From contig CBFIBY010000051.1 of assembly GCA_965660955.1 (NCBI GenBank), positions 1 through 15,137 of the forward strand: a DNA stretch of 15,137 nucleotides. Reading direction: 5' to 3'. Both the position numbers and the translations under genes were made by a program. The notes beneath the pieces were generated by a model that was not told the origin of the DNA, did not search any database, and saw only the letters and a program-made list of their open reading frames with translations. The stretch comes from UBA2040 sp965660955. Lineage in GTDB: Bacteria; Bacteroidota; Bacteroidia; Flavobacteriales_D; Crocinitomicaceae. Below are positions 7,259-14,455 of this stretch, one piece after another. Position 1 is the first letter of the stretch, and every line of letters starts with the position of its first letter.

Positions 7259-8119
7259 TTAAATAAATTCAAATTCGACCCGTCGATTTCGTTGCTTGCC
7301 TTCTTTGGTATCGTTGCGATCGACGGGTTTTTTTTCACCATGAAATTCGATCTCAATTCGATCAGCTGCAATTCCTTGTTCAACGAAGTATTCAATAATA
7401 GCTTCCGCTCGTCTTTTCGATAAATCGTCATTGTATTCGTCGGAGCCGTCAGCATCTGTATTTCCTGTTACTTTTACACGAAGATCAGTGTGGCCGTTTA
7501 CGACACGCACAATGCGATTAAGAAAATCATTGTATTCGTCGCGAATATTTGCCTTGTCATAATCGAAGTAGATAGGCTGAAAAACGAAACTTTTACGGTC
7601 TTCTTCTCTAACTTCTGGGGCTTTTAAGCCCATTTTTAAATCATTGATTAAAGCGTCTCTAGAAGAGTGAGAGGCAATCATAGCTTTTTCCGCACTAAAT
7701 TTATTCTTTATGCGGTATAATATGATTTTACCAGCGTTCTGTCTACAATCTGAACTCGTGTACTTTCCTTCTAAGTAACCCGTTTCTTCATTATAAACCA
7801 GCGTTCCTTTTAATTTACACCATGTTATTCTAGAATTGCCTTCTTTTTTTAGGTAGGATACATGCTTAAATTCTACTGTTTTTCCTTTGACAGTGCCATA
7901 TTGTTTGCCGATTGCAAAGTACTTGGTTTGATAGATTTCTTCACGTGTTCTTCCCGAAGATCTTCCATTTGAGGTTTCAATTTCCAAAAAGAATGGATTC
8001 GACTTGGCTTCGGTGCTTCCATTTTTTATCAGGATACCTTGCCACAAACCATCTAGATCAGTTTGAGCAATCGAAACATAGGTCGAAATTAAGGCAAGAA
8101 AAAATAAAAGTGTTCGCAT
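7259..8119 (-). CDS. OmpA-family protein with N-terminal beta domain
   Basis: A 286-aa exported protein. The signal peptide MRTLLFFLALISTYVSIAQ is cut near residue 19. Residues 20-140 form a predicted beta-rich domain opening with LDGLWQG, with Cys101 and Cys125 able to form a disulfide; I do not recognise it beyond a loose lipocalin-like or DUF2147-like look. Residues 178-286 are a good OmpA_C peptidoglycan-binding domain: IYFDYDKANI, GNTDADGSDEYNDDLSKRRA with Asp222 and Arg237 at the positions that bind diaminopimelate, and the terminal QRNRRVEFEF. There is no transmembrane barrel, so it is probably a periplasmic or outer-membrane-associated protein that grips peptidoglycan. It is convergent with the amidotransferase and remnant, and appears monocistronic. 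Confidence 0.88.
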   Translation of the reverse strand: MRTLLFFLALISTYVSIAQTDLDGLWQGILIKNGSTEAKSNPFFLEIETSNGRSSGRTREEIYQTKYFAIGKQYGTVKGKTVEFKHVSYLKKEGNSRITWCKLKGTLVYNEETGYLEGKYTSSDCRQNAGKIILYRIKNKFSAEKAMIASHSSRDALINDLKMGLKAPEVREEDRKSFVFQPIYFDYDKANIRDEYNDFLNRIVRVVNGHTDLRVKVTGNTDADGSDEYNDDLSKRRAEAIIEYFVEQGIAADRIEIEFHGEKKPVDRNDTKEGKQRNRRVEFEFI

Positions 8120-8164
8120 ATCTTATTATTCGTATAAACGCAAAAAATGTTCCAATCTTATGTT

Positions 8165-8220
8165 TTAAGAGTTAAGAGTTAAGAGTTACGGGTTACGGGT
8201 TGCGGATTGCGGGTTGTGAG
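8165..8220. repeat. 7-bp tandem repeat (8 units)
   Basis: Eight uninterrupted 7-bp units: TTAAGAG three times, TTACGGG twice, then TTGCGGA, TTGCGGG and TTGTGAG, running into a G-rich tail (GTGGGTGGGTAG, 8221-8232). The units change gradually along the array. It lies in the 238-bp intergenic stretch between two divergent genes. Confidence 0.9.
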
Positions 8221-8281
8221 GTGGGTGGGTAGATCTTCAAAAAGAAACCAACTCGAAACTCCAAAACTCGCAACCCGCATC
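8205..8281. repeat. Imperfect inverted repeat / long hairpin built from heptamers
   Basis: GATTGCGGGTTGTGAG (8205-8220) is nearly complementary to CTCGCAACCCGCATC (8267-8281), with one bulged base and one G-T pair, around a 46-nt loop. Read on the minus strand, the right arm (8250-8281) again has heptamer-like units (TTGCGAG, TTTCGAG). The element thus has two opposed heptamer arrays. There is no T-tract, so it is not a typical intrinsic terminator. Confidence 0.7.
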
Positions 8282-8335
8282 TTTTACCCATTTGAGGATT
8301 CCAACATTCGTCGCCATATTCAAAGCTGAACCTCC

Positions 8336-8353
8336 TAGTTTTGGTTATTTTTG
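8336..8353 (+). promoter_or_regulatory. Candidate Bacteroidota -7 elements upstream of the PIG-L gene
   Basis: Two exact matches to the Bacteroidota -7 consensus TAnnTTTG lie just before the ATG at 8358: TAGTTTTG (8336-8343) and TATTTTTG (8346-8353). No TTG stands at the expected -33 spacing for either. The second would give an almost leaderless mRNA, so the first is the better candidate. Confidence 0.35.
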
Positions 8354-8357
8354 AAAC

Positions 8358-10832
8358 ATGAATAAATTAGTTGCATTTTTTGTCCTGTTTTTATCTCTCA
8401 CCTCTTTTGCCCAAATGCCAGTTCAGTGGAATTCAGCGGAGATATATACGCACCTAAAAAGACTAAAAGTTCAGGCTCGCGTGTTGTATTTAGCTGCGCA
8501 TCCGGATGATGAAAACACGCGATTTATCTCGTTTTGTGCGAATCAAATGTTAACCGAAACGGCTTACATGTCTTTAACTAGAGGGGATGGAGGACAAAAC
8601 TTGATAGGACCTGAATTGCGAGAAGAATTGGGGATAATTCGGACTCAGGAATTGTTGATGGCTAGATCCGTTGACGGTGGAAGGCAATATTTTTCACGGG
8701 CAAATGATTTCGGTTATTCAAAAAACCCAAAAGAAACCTTCGAAATTTGGGAGAAGGAAAAGGTATTGGGAGATCTTGTTTATGTAATTCGAGCCTTTCA
8801 ACCCGACATAATCGTTTGTCGCTTTCCAGCCGATGGAGGCGGTGGACATGGACATCACACGGCATCAGCAATTCTTGGTGCAGAAGCGTTTGATTTGGCT
8901 GCTGATCCAAATGCCTACCCAGATCAATTGAACGAAGTAAATGTTTGGCAGTCAACAAGATTGGTGACCAATACAGGGCGTTGGTGGAACGACACTATTT
9001 CCGCGGATGACCCAAATGTGGTTATTGAAAACATTGGAGAATATTCCAGTCTATTGGGAACATCTTGTAATGAGATTGCCGCACGAAGCCGTTCCATGCA
9101 TAAAAGCCAAGGTTTTGGAGCAACAGGTGTAAGAGGAGAGCAGATTGAGTATTTTGAGCATGTAAAAGGTATACAAGCGAACAATTCATTGTTTGATGAT
9201 GTAGATTTTTCATGGAAAAGAGTCGATGGGGCAAAGAAAATCGAGAAGCAAATCGATAAGGTTCTGAAGAAATATGATATGCAACATCCGGAGTATTCAA
9301 TTCCGGCTCTATTTAAATTACGCAATGCTTTGCAGAAACTACCGGATGAAATTAGAATCATCGAAAAAATTCAGAACGTTGAAAAACTAATCGTTCAATG
9401 TGCGGGATTATTTACTGAAGCAAAAAGTGACCAATATGCCGTAACGGGCGACGATACCATTTTTTTAGATTTGGAGTTTATAGCACGACAAACTGACGGA
9501 TTTGAGTTGAAGAATTATCGTTTGCCAGATCTTAACTGGAGTTTTGGAGGACACATACCGTTAGAAAAAAACGAAAAATTCGTTCGGAACGATAAGGTGA
9601 AAATTCCAACGACTTGGGAAAATACGACGCAATATTGGTTGAAGAATGAAGGTACGTTAGGTGCATACGCTTTGGATAGTCAATCTCTCGTGTTGCAACC
9701 TGATAATGGACCGGCAACCTTCCTTTATACTGATTTGGTTTATAAAAACGCGGAAAAACTAACGGTCAAGGTTCCTGTTATTTACAAGGAGAATGATCCA
9801 GTTAAAGGTGAGTTGTACAAGCCAATCTATTCCGTTGCAAATGTTTCATTGCGCGTTGAAGAAGATAATCTCTTGGTTGAAAAGGGAGAAAAACAGATTA
9901 TTGATGTTTACGTTTCGTTCAATTCCTATCGTTTTTCTGGCTATTGGAGTATCGAAATTCCTAAGGGGTGGGAAATTAAACCATACGAAGAACAGGTGTT
10001 TTTTAATCATCGTGTTAACGGAGAAGTTAAATACACCTTCGAATTGACGCCAACAGATGAAGCGGAGTCAGGTGTTTTTAACCCACGTTTGATCAAAAGT
10101 AACGGAACCGTTCATAACAAGGAAATCAAATTTATCGAATACGATCACATTCCAACACAAATTTATTGGAAGCCTTCAACTGTCAAACTGAATGTAGCCG
10201 ACATTCAAATAAAAGGACAAAAAGTGGCTTATTTTGAAGGCGCAGGTGACATCATTCCCGATGCACTTCGGTTGGTTGGGTATACTGTGGACGTTTTAAC
10301 CGAAGCTGATCTGTCTCGAATAAACGAATACGATGCAGTTGTGCTAGGAATCCGAGCGTTGAACGTGAATCCGCGTATGGAATTTATACTTCCTCAACTT
10401 TTCGAATATGTGAAACAAGGGGGGAATTTAATAATTCAATACAATACAAGTCATCGTTTGAAAACTAAGGATATTGCACCCTTTCCATTGAAATTAAGTC
10501 GAGATAGAGTTACCGATGAAACGGCAGAAGTTACTTTTCTAGCGCCGAATCATCCAGTTTTGAATACACCGAATAAAATCACCCAAGAAGATTTTGATAA
10601 TTGGGTACAGGAACGAGGGCTCTACTTTCCAAATGAATGGTCAAATGAATTTACACCAATCCTAGCCTGTAATGATCCGGATGAAACGAGCAAACAGGGC
10701 GCATTGCTTGTTGCTGAGTATGGTGAAGGGAATTACATCTATACCGGAGTTTCATTTTTCAGAGAATTACCAGCTGGTGTTCCCGGTGCGTATCGTTTGC
10801 TCGTGAACTTAATATCTTTAGGACATGAGTAA
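8358..10832 (+). CDS. Large secreted PIG-L family (LmbE-like) deacetylase with C-terminal GATase-like domain
   Basis: An 824-aa exported enzyme. The signal peptide MNKLVAFFVLFLSLTSFAQ is cut near residue 19. Residues 40-290 are a PIG-L/LmbE zinc deacetylase domain with AHPDDE (47-52; His48 and Asp51 as metal ligands), TRGDGGQN (74-81), ELGIIRTQEL (90-99) and GHGHHTAS (163-170) giving the third His. Family members remove acetyl from N-acetylglucosamine-type groups; the true substrate here is unknown. A helical stretch (about 290-350) and beta-sandwich regions (about 400-600) follow. Residues 613-824 form a Rossmann-like class I GATase/ThuA-like domain (VAYFEGAG, YDAVVLGIRALN, GGNLIIQYNTS) with no nucleophilic Cys, so probably a binding or structural module. 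It overlaps the next gene by 8 bp and leads a run with a symporter, which suggests sugar processing in the envelope followed by uptake. Confidence 0.88.
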   Translation: MNKLVAFFVLFLSLTSFAQMPVQWNSAEIYTHLKRLKVQARVLYLAAHPDDENTRFISFCANQMLTETAYMSLTRGDGGQNLIGPELREELGIIRTQELLMARSVDGGRQYFSRANDFGYSKNPKETFEIWEKEKVLGDLVYVIRAFQPDIIVCRFPADGGGGHGHHTASAILGAEAFDLAADPNAYPDQLNEVNVWQSTRLVTNTGRWWNDTISADDPNVVIENIGEYSSLLGTSCNEIAARSRSMHKSQGFGATGVRGEQIEYFEHVKGIQANNSLFDDVDFSWKRVDGAKKIEKQIDKVLKKYDMQHPEYSIPALFKLRNALQKLPDEIRIIEKIQNVEKLIVQCAGLFTEAKSDQYAVTGDDTIFLDLEFIARQTDGFELKNYRLPDLNWSFGGHIPLEKNEKFVRNDKVKIPTTWENTTQYWLKNEGTLGAYALDSQSLVLQPDNGPATFLYTDLVYKNAEKLTVKVPVIYKENDPVKGELYKPIYSVANVSLRVEEDNLLVEKGEKQIIDVYVSFNSYRFSGYWSIEIPKGWEIKPYEEQVFFNHRVNGEVKYTFELTPTDEAESGVFNPRLIKSNGTVHNKEIKFIEYDHIPTQIYWKPSTVKLNVADIQIKGQKVAYFEGAGDIIPDALRLVGYTVDVLTEADLSRINEYDAVVLGIRALNVNPRMEFILPQLFEYVKQGGNLIIQYNTSHRLKTKDIAPFPLKLSRDRVTDETAEVTFLAPNHPVLNTPNKITQEDFDNWVQERGLYFPNEWSNEFTPILACNDPDETSKQGALLVAEYGEGNYIYTGVSFFRELPAGVPGAYRLLVNLISLGHE

Positions 10833-10944
10833 GAACGAAAAACCTCCAGTTTTTAAGTCTTGGAAGGGCTGGTATGTGCTTTTGATGGTTGTGCTTGTTC
10901 TGCAAATTATTTGGTTTTTTTATTTAACAAATCACTTTAAATGA
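10825..10944 (+). CDS. 39-aa single-pass membrane microprotein
   Basis: ATG 10825 to TGA 10944 encodes MSKNEKPPVFKSWKGWYVLL followed by MVVLVLQIIWFFYLTNHFK. A short basic/Pro N-terminus (KPPVFKSWKGWY) leads into one hydrophobic helix (about 17-34) with a Trp belt, and a short polar end. By positive-inside reasoning the N-terminus is cytoplasmic. Its start overlaps the deacetylase stop (ATGAGTAA, 10825-10832) and its TGA overlaps the symporter ATG (ATGA, 10941-10944), so the three genes are translationally coupled. This is strong evidence that it is expressed and works with them. A small accessory subunit of the SSS symporter is the best guess, by analogy with two-part SSS systems such as YhdT/PanF or DUF4212 partners, although those partners are larger. 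Function is inferred. Confidence 0.82.
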   Translation: MSKNEKPPVFKSWKGWYVLLMVVLVLQIIWFFYLTNHFK

Positions 10945-12671
10945 GCACGATAGACTGGATAGTTTTACTGGGTTCATTGATCTTTATCGTTTCATACGGC
11001 GTTTGGAAAACGCGTGGAAGTAAAGATTTACAAGGATATCTCAAAGGAAACAATGATGCCAAATGGTGGGGAATAGGAATTTCCATCATGGCAACCCAAG
11101 CCTCCGCTATTACCTTTCTATCTACCCCTGGTCAAGCTTTTACAGAAGGAATGGGATTCATCCAATTCTACTTCGGATTGCCATTGGCTATGATTATTCT
11201 GAGTGTCACCTTCATTCCGATTTACTATAAGTTAAAGGTCTACACGGCTTACGAATTCCTTGAAACACGTTTTGATTTAAAAACAAGATCACTTGCGGCC
11301 ATTTTATTTCTCGTGCAACGCGGTTTAGCCGCAGGAATTACCATTTATGCGCCAGCCATTATTCTCTCCAGTTTATTGCATTGGGATTTAACACTTACAA
11401 ATATTTTTATAGGTGTTTTGGTTATCGTTTATACGGTTTCTGGCGGAACCAAAGCCGTTACCCAAACCCAGAAACAACAGATGATGGTGATGATGGGAGG
11501 GATGATAACCGCAGGAGTTATCGTCTTGCAGATGCTGCCGCCAGAATTGAGTATGTCGGATACACTGAAAGTTGCTGGCGCTTCTGGGAAGCTGAATATC
11601 GTCACCTTTGATTTTGATTTAGATAACAAATACAACATTTGGTCAGGAATGACAGCGGCTGTTTTTCTCTTTATGTCTTATTTCGGGACGGATCAATCGC
11701 AAGTACAACGTTATTTGACGGGTAAATCGTTATCGCAAAGTCGTTTGGGTTTGATTATGAATGGATTACTTAAAATTCCGATGCAGTTCATTATCCTTTT
11801 TATCGGTGTGTTGGTTTTTGTTTTTTATCAATTCAACGAAGCACCTATTTTCTTTAATGAAACGGGAACGCAAAAGGTAATGGAGTCAAGTTATTCTCCA
11901 GAATATAAAAATTTAGAGAAAGATTATCATCTACTTTTTGAGAAAAAGAAAGACGTTGTTTCAAGTCTGGTTGCCGCCAATCAAGCCGGAGAAACTGAAT
12001 TGATGAAGGTGCACCAGAATAAGCTTCAAGAATACCAAGAACAAGAGGCTGGAATCCGCGATTCTGCAAAGGTCTTGATAGAAAAGGCTGATGCTACTAT
12101 AGAAACGAACGACAAAGATTACATTTTCATGAATTTCGTTATGGATTACATGCCAATTGGTATAATTGGGCTTCTTTTTGCCGTGATGTTTAGTGCAGCC
12201 ATGTCGAGCACAGCAAGTGAACTCAATGCATTGGCCACAACCACGACTATCGATTTGTACAAACGTTCGGTAAAGCCAAAAGAAACGGACAAACACTATT
12301 TGAAGTCGTCGAAAATGTTCACGCTTATGTGGGGACTTTTAGCGATTCTATTTGCGACAACCGCTTCACTGTTTGAAAACTTGATTCAAGCCGTAAATAT
12401 TCTAGGTTCACTTTTTTATGGGACTATTTTGGGGATTTTTCTTGTGGCTTTTTATGTGAAAAGAGTCAAAGGAAATGCGGTCTTTGTCGCTGCCATTTTA
12501 TCCGAGATTATTGTTTTGGTCATTCATCTTTTGAATACCTATGATAAAGCGCCTTCTTGGCTTGAAATGGGCTATTTATGGTATAATTTGGTTGGCTGTT
12601 TGTTGGTGATCGTATTTGGATGGATTTTAAGTAGGTTCCAACCAAAGGAGGATGCGGTTCGTATAGAATAG
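10941..12671 (+). CDS. Sodium:solute symporter (SSS family)
   Basis: A 576-aa inner-membrane transporter that should couple Na+ entry to solute uptake. Helices are visible from residue 5 onward, with the family pattern ISIMATQASAITFLSTPG (48-64), Y-E-F-L-E-T-R-F (104-111) and VSGGTKAVTQTQKQQ (166-180). The Na2-site region is FSAAMSSTASELNALATTTT (417-436), ending in IDLYKR (437-442). Residues 300-393 are a soluble insertion between helices, charged and predicted to form a helical hairpin or coiled coil (EKKKDVVSSLVAANQAG, KLQEYQEQEAGI); it is not part of a minimal SSS protein. The substrate is unknown; the coupled PIG-L deacetylase suggests an amino or acylated sugar or similar product. The start overlaps the microprotein stop by ATGA. 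The next gene starts 25 bp downstream, so it may be cotranscribed. Confidence 0.92.
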   Translation: MSTIDWIVLLGSLIFIVSYGVWKTRGSKDLQGYLKGNNDAKWWGIGISIMATQASAITFLSTPGQAFTEGMGFIQFYFGLPLAMIILSVTFIPIYYKLKVYTAYEFLETRFDLKTRSLAAILFLVQRGLAAGITIYAPAIILSSLLHWDLTLTNIFIGVLVIVYTVSGGTKAVTQTQKQQMMVMMGGMITAGVIVLQMLPPELSMSDTLKVAGASGKLNIVTFDFDLDNKYNIWSGMTAAVFLFMSYFGTDQSQVQRYLTGKSLSQSRLGLIMNGLLKIPMQFIILFIGVLVFVFYQFNEAPIFFNETGTQKVMESSYSPEYKNLEKDYHLLFEKKKDVVSSLVAANQAGETELMKVHQNKLQEYQEQEAGIRDSAKVLIEKADATIETNDKDYIFMNFVMDYMPIGIIGLLFAVMFSAAMSSTASELNALATTTTIDLYKRSVKPKETDKHYLKSSKMFTLMWGLLAILFATTASLFENLIQAVNILGSLFYGTILGIFLVAFYVKRVKGNAVFVAAILSEIIVLVIHLLNTYDKAPSWLEMGYLWYNLVGCLLVIVFGWILSRFQPKEDAVRIE

Positions 12672-12696
12672 TGTAGACCAATATGCACAACTTCTA

Positions 12697-13539
12697 ATGA
12701 AAACTTACATTATGAAATACATTGTTTCCTTATTTGTGATCATTTTTATCGGAACCCACTCTTTTACACAAGGTTTGGATATAAAAAAAGTAAATTTTGG
12801 TTTTACTTTAGGACGATCAATTGGTTATAAATCTGTAATTGGAAATAGAGATTATGAATCCTTAAATTCGGGAGCGAAAATTGGATTCTATTCCTCTTCT
12901 AAATATTCATCATCAGTTTATCGGTACAATTATGGCGCGAAAATATTTGCCATGTTCAATTTCCAAACAAAGAATAGAATTTTGGTCGGGTTGGATTATC
13001 AGCAATTTGGGAAGCGTTTTGAATATAGAACTTTCTCGAGTTACCCTGCTTTTGCCTCAACAAATCACTACGCTAATGTTTCTTACTGGCGTGAAATTAA
13101 TGGAGTACATAAAATATTCAGTGTTGGTTGTCCCATCAATTATGAATTTGTGTCTCATAAAAAGAAGTTAATTAATCCATTCTTTTCAGTTGGAATAGAG
13201 CCGAGAATCATTGTTGGAAACTCATCAAATCAAGAGTATGTTATTTCAACATCATACAATATGCTCGATTCAACCATGACTCAAATTCCTTCTGCTACGG
13301 AAAAGGGAATTTCAAAATATTCCATTGACATTCCATCATTTAATTCTACAATGTCGGTCGCAGTTGGAATAGAATGGGAGATCTTACAAAAAATGAATTG
13401 CAGGCTGGAAATATTTACAAGTCTACTTATCCGACGAATTGAGTCTGAAAAGGATGGAGCTGGGAAAGTACCTTCGCAAACGGGAAGCGCAAAAGATAAT
13501 TACATGAATTTCGGTACTAATTTCGGGCTTTATTTTTAG
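12697..13539 (+). CDS. Outer-membrane beta-barrel protein
   Basis: A 280-aa exported protein. The signal peptide runs from Met6 (MKYIVSLFVIIFIGTHSFTQ), so ATG 12712 is a possible alternative start; ATG 12697 adds only MKTYI. The mature part alternates aromatic and polar residues in amphipathic strands (VNFGFTLGRSIGY, NRILVGLDYQQFG, KKLINPFFSVGIEP, SVAVGIEWEI) and ends in NFGLYF, a C-terminal aromatic typical of barrels inserted by BamA. The size fits an 8-12-strand barrel of the PorT/OMP_b-brl type. I do not recognise a specific function. It follows the symporter by 25 bp and might provide outer-membrane passage for the same substrate, but that is a guess from position only. Confidence 0.75.
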   Translation: MKTYIMKYIVSLFVIIFIGTHSFTQGLDIKKVNFGFTLGRSIGYKSVIGNRDYESLNSGAKIGFYSSSKYSSSVYRYNYGAKIFAMFNFQTKNRILVGLDYQQFGKRFEYRTFSSYPAFASTNHYANVSYWREINGVHKIFSVGCPINYEFVSHKKKLINPFFSVGIEPRIIVGNSSNQEYVISTSYNMLDSTMTQIPSATEKGISKYSIDIPSFNSTMSVAVGIEWEILQKMNCRLEIFTSLLIRRIESEKDGAGKVPSQTGSAKDNYMNFGTNFGLYF

Positions 13540-13552
13540 ATGTTTTTTGAAT

Positions 13553-13585
13553 TAAAAAGCCCTGAAAGAAGAATCCATCAGGGCT
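13553..13585 (-). terminator. Intrinsic terminator after the thioredoxin gene
   Basis: An 8-bp stem is formed by AGCCCTGA (13558-13565) and TCAGGGCT (13578-13585) around a 12-nt loop. Read on the minus strand it is followed by a T-run (complement of 13554-13558). It sits about 60 bp beyond the thioredoxin stop. It also lies 18 bp after the stop of the convergent barrel gene and might weakly serve that strand, although the T-run is only on the minus side. Confidence 0.75.
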
Positions 13586-13644
13586 GAAAGCATAATCTAC
13601 TAGAAAATTTAACCTGTAAACTTTAAAAATTGAAGTATAGCTTT

Positions 13645-13947
13645 TTAGTTCATGTTTGAAAATAGAATATCCTTCAATTGATTGAGACCAACGACACCAG
13701 ACTGACGCCAAACGACTTTTCCTTTTTTGAAAATAATGAGTGTTGGAACACCCTTCACCTTATACACTTGAGCTGCATTTTGGTTCCGGTCAACATCAAC
13801 GGTAATGATTTTTGCGTTGCTTCCGATCTCTTTTTTTACTTGCTCAAGAATGGGTTTCATTGTTTTGCACGGTCCACACCATTCGGCGTAAAAATCGACC
13901 AAAGTAGGGGAGTCGGAGTTTATTATTTCTTGAAATGTTTTTGCCAT
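13645..13947 (-). CDS. Thioredoxin
   Basis: A 100-aa thioredoxin-fold protein with the classical active site WCGPC (Cys24, Cys27) and the cis-Pro loop GVPTL (Pro68). It carries FYAEWCGPCKTMKP and VDVDRNQ, as in dithiol-reducing thioredoxins. There is no signal peptide, so it should act in the cytoplasm as a disulfide reductant. It is the last gene of a minus-strand run with a two-TM protein, a rhodanese and a DUF6132-like protein, 3 bp after its neighbour. That context suggests it reduces a persulfide or disulfide formed by the rhodanese or membrane partner rather than being the main housekeeping thioredoxin. A terminator follows. Confidence 0.95.
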   Translation of the reverse strand: MAKTFQEIINSDSPTLVDFYAEWCGPCKTMKPILEQVKKEIGSNAKIITVDVDRNQNAAQVYKVKGVPTLIIFKKGKVVWRQSGVVGLNQLKDILFSNMN

Positions 13948-13950
13948 GAT

Positions 13951-14166
13951 TTAATCCTTTTTGTTGCTATCTTCCTGCGGAATGGCGCAATTACCAGCAG
14001 CACATCCCCAAGCGAATACTCCCATTGCCATGAAATAACCACCAAGTATAATTCCGAACCAAAGTTGATCCATAATGGCTTGTCCTACAATAATTCCACC
14101 TAATATGAGATAAAGAACCCTTGTGAAACTCCAAGGAAGTGAAATTCGAGCGAGTAAATTGACCAT
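13951..14166 (-). CDS. Two-TM small membrane protein, DUF2892/YgaP-tail-like
   Basis: A 71-aa protein with two hydrophobic helices (about 14-32 and 35-52) and a Cys-containing tail, WGCAAGNCAIP. The helix hairpin and its place beside a rhodanese recall the C-terminal membrane domain of E. coli YgaP, where rhodanese and DUF2892 parts are fused in one chain; here they are separate adjacent genes. The two tail Cys could bind metal or accept sulfane sulfur. The gene starts 9 bp after the rhodanese stop and ends 3 bp before thioredoxin. The family assignment is by resemblance only. Confidence 0.7.
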   Translation of the reverse strand: MVNLLARISLPWSFTRVLYLILGGIIVGQAIMDQLWFGIILGGYFMAMGVFAWGCAAGNCAIPQEDSNKKD

Positions 14167-14175
14167 TTAAAATTT

Positions 14176-14451
14176 CTAGTTTTTGTAGAAATTCACATCC
14201 AACCAAGAACCCGCATTTCCACATTCAATACCCGCTTGAGATAATACTTGTGTTGCCATTCCGCTTCTGTTTCCTGATGCACAACATAATATTAAAGGCT
14301 GCTCAAGTGATTTAAGCTCATCCATTCGGGTGTTTAATTCTTGTAAGGGAATATTCACACTTCCTGCAACATTTCCGCCTTGAAATTCAGCATGTGAACG
14401 CACGTCAACGATTGTTCCTTTGTTTTCTTTGATTAATTGTTCAAAGTTCAT
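14176..14451 (-). CDS. Single-domain rhodanese (sulfurtransferase)
   Basis: A 91-aa protein covering one rhodanese domain of GlpE/PspE size. IVDVRSHAEFQGGNVAGSVN (14-33) is the substrate-side signature. The active-site loop CASGNRS (57-63) has Cys57 as the persulfide-forming residue, preceded by Cys56. It has no signal peptide, so it is cytoplasmic. It should move sulfane sulfur from thiosulfate or persulfides to a thiol acceptor; the thioredoxin two genes downstream is a natural acceptor. It follows the DUF6132-like gene by 4 bp. Confidence 0.93.
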   Translation of the reverse strand: MNFEQLIKENKGTIVDVRSHAEFQGGNVAGSVNIPLQELNTRMDELKSLEQPLILCCASGNRSGMATQVLSQAGIECGNAGSWLDVNFYKN

Positions 14452-14455
14452 ATTC

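Noticed and set aside
7192..7455. 87-codon minus-strand frame overlapping the end of the OmpA-domain gene
   Set aside because: It is a shadow in another frame of the OmpA domain and antisense to the DUF2147 remnant; no protein features.
8120..8357. Terminator or small RNA in the heptamer region
   Set aside because: The hairpin has a 46-nt loop and no T-run, and there is no promoter clearly feeding it; kept as a repeat only.
8924..9361. 145-codon antisense frame within the PIG-L gene
   Set aside because: The sense strand encodes a continuous, motif-bearing protein; the antisense product has no recognisable features.
12161..12307. Toxin/antitoxin or defence gene within the overlapping antisense frames of the symporter
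   Set aside because: These frames are shadows; no defence, toxin, recombinase or phage motifs occur anywhere in the window.
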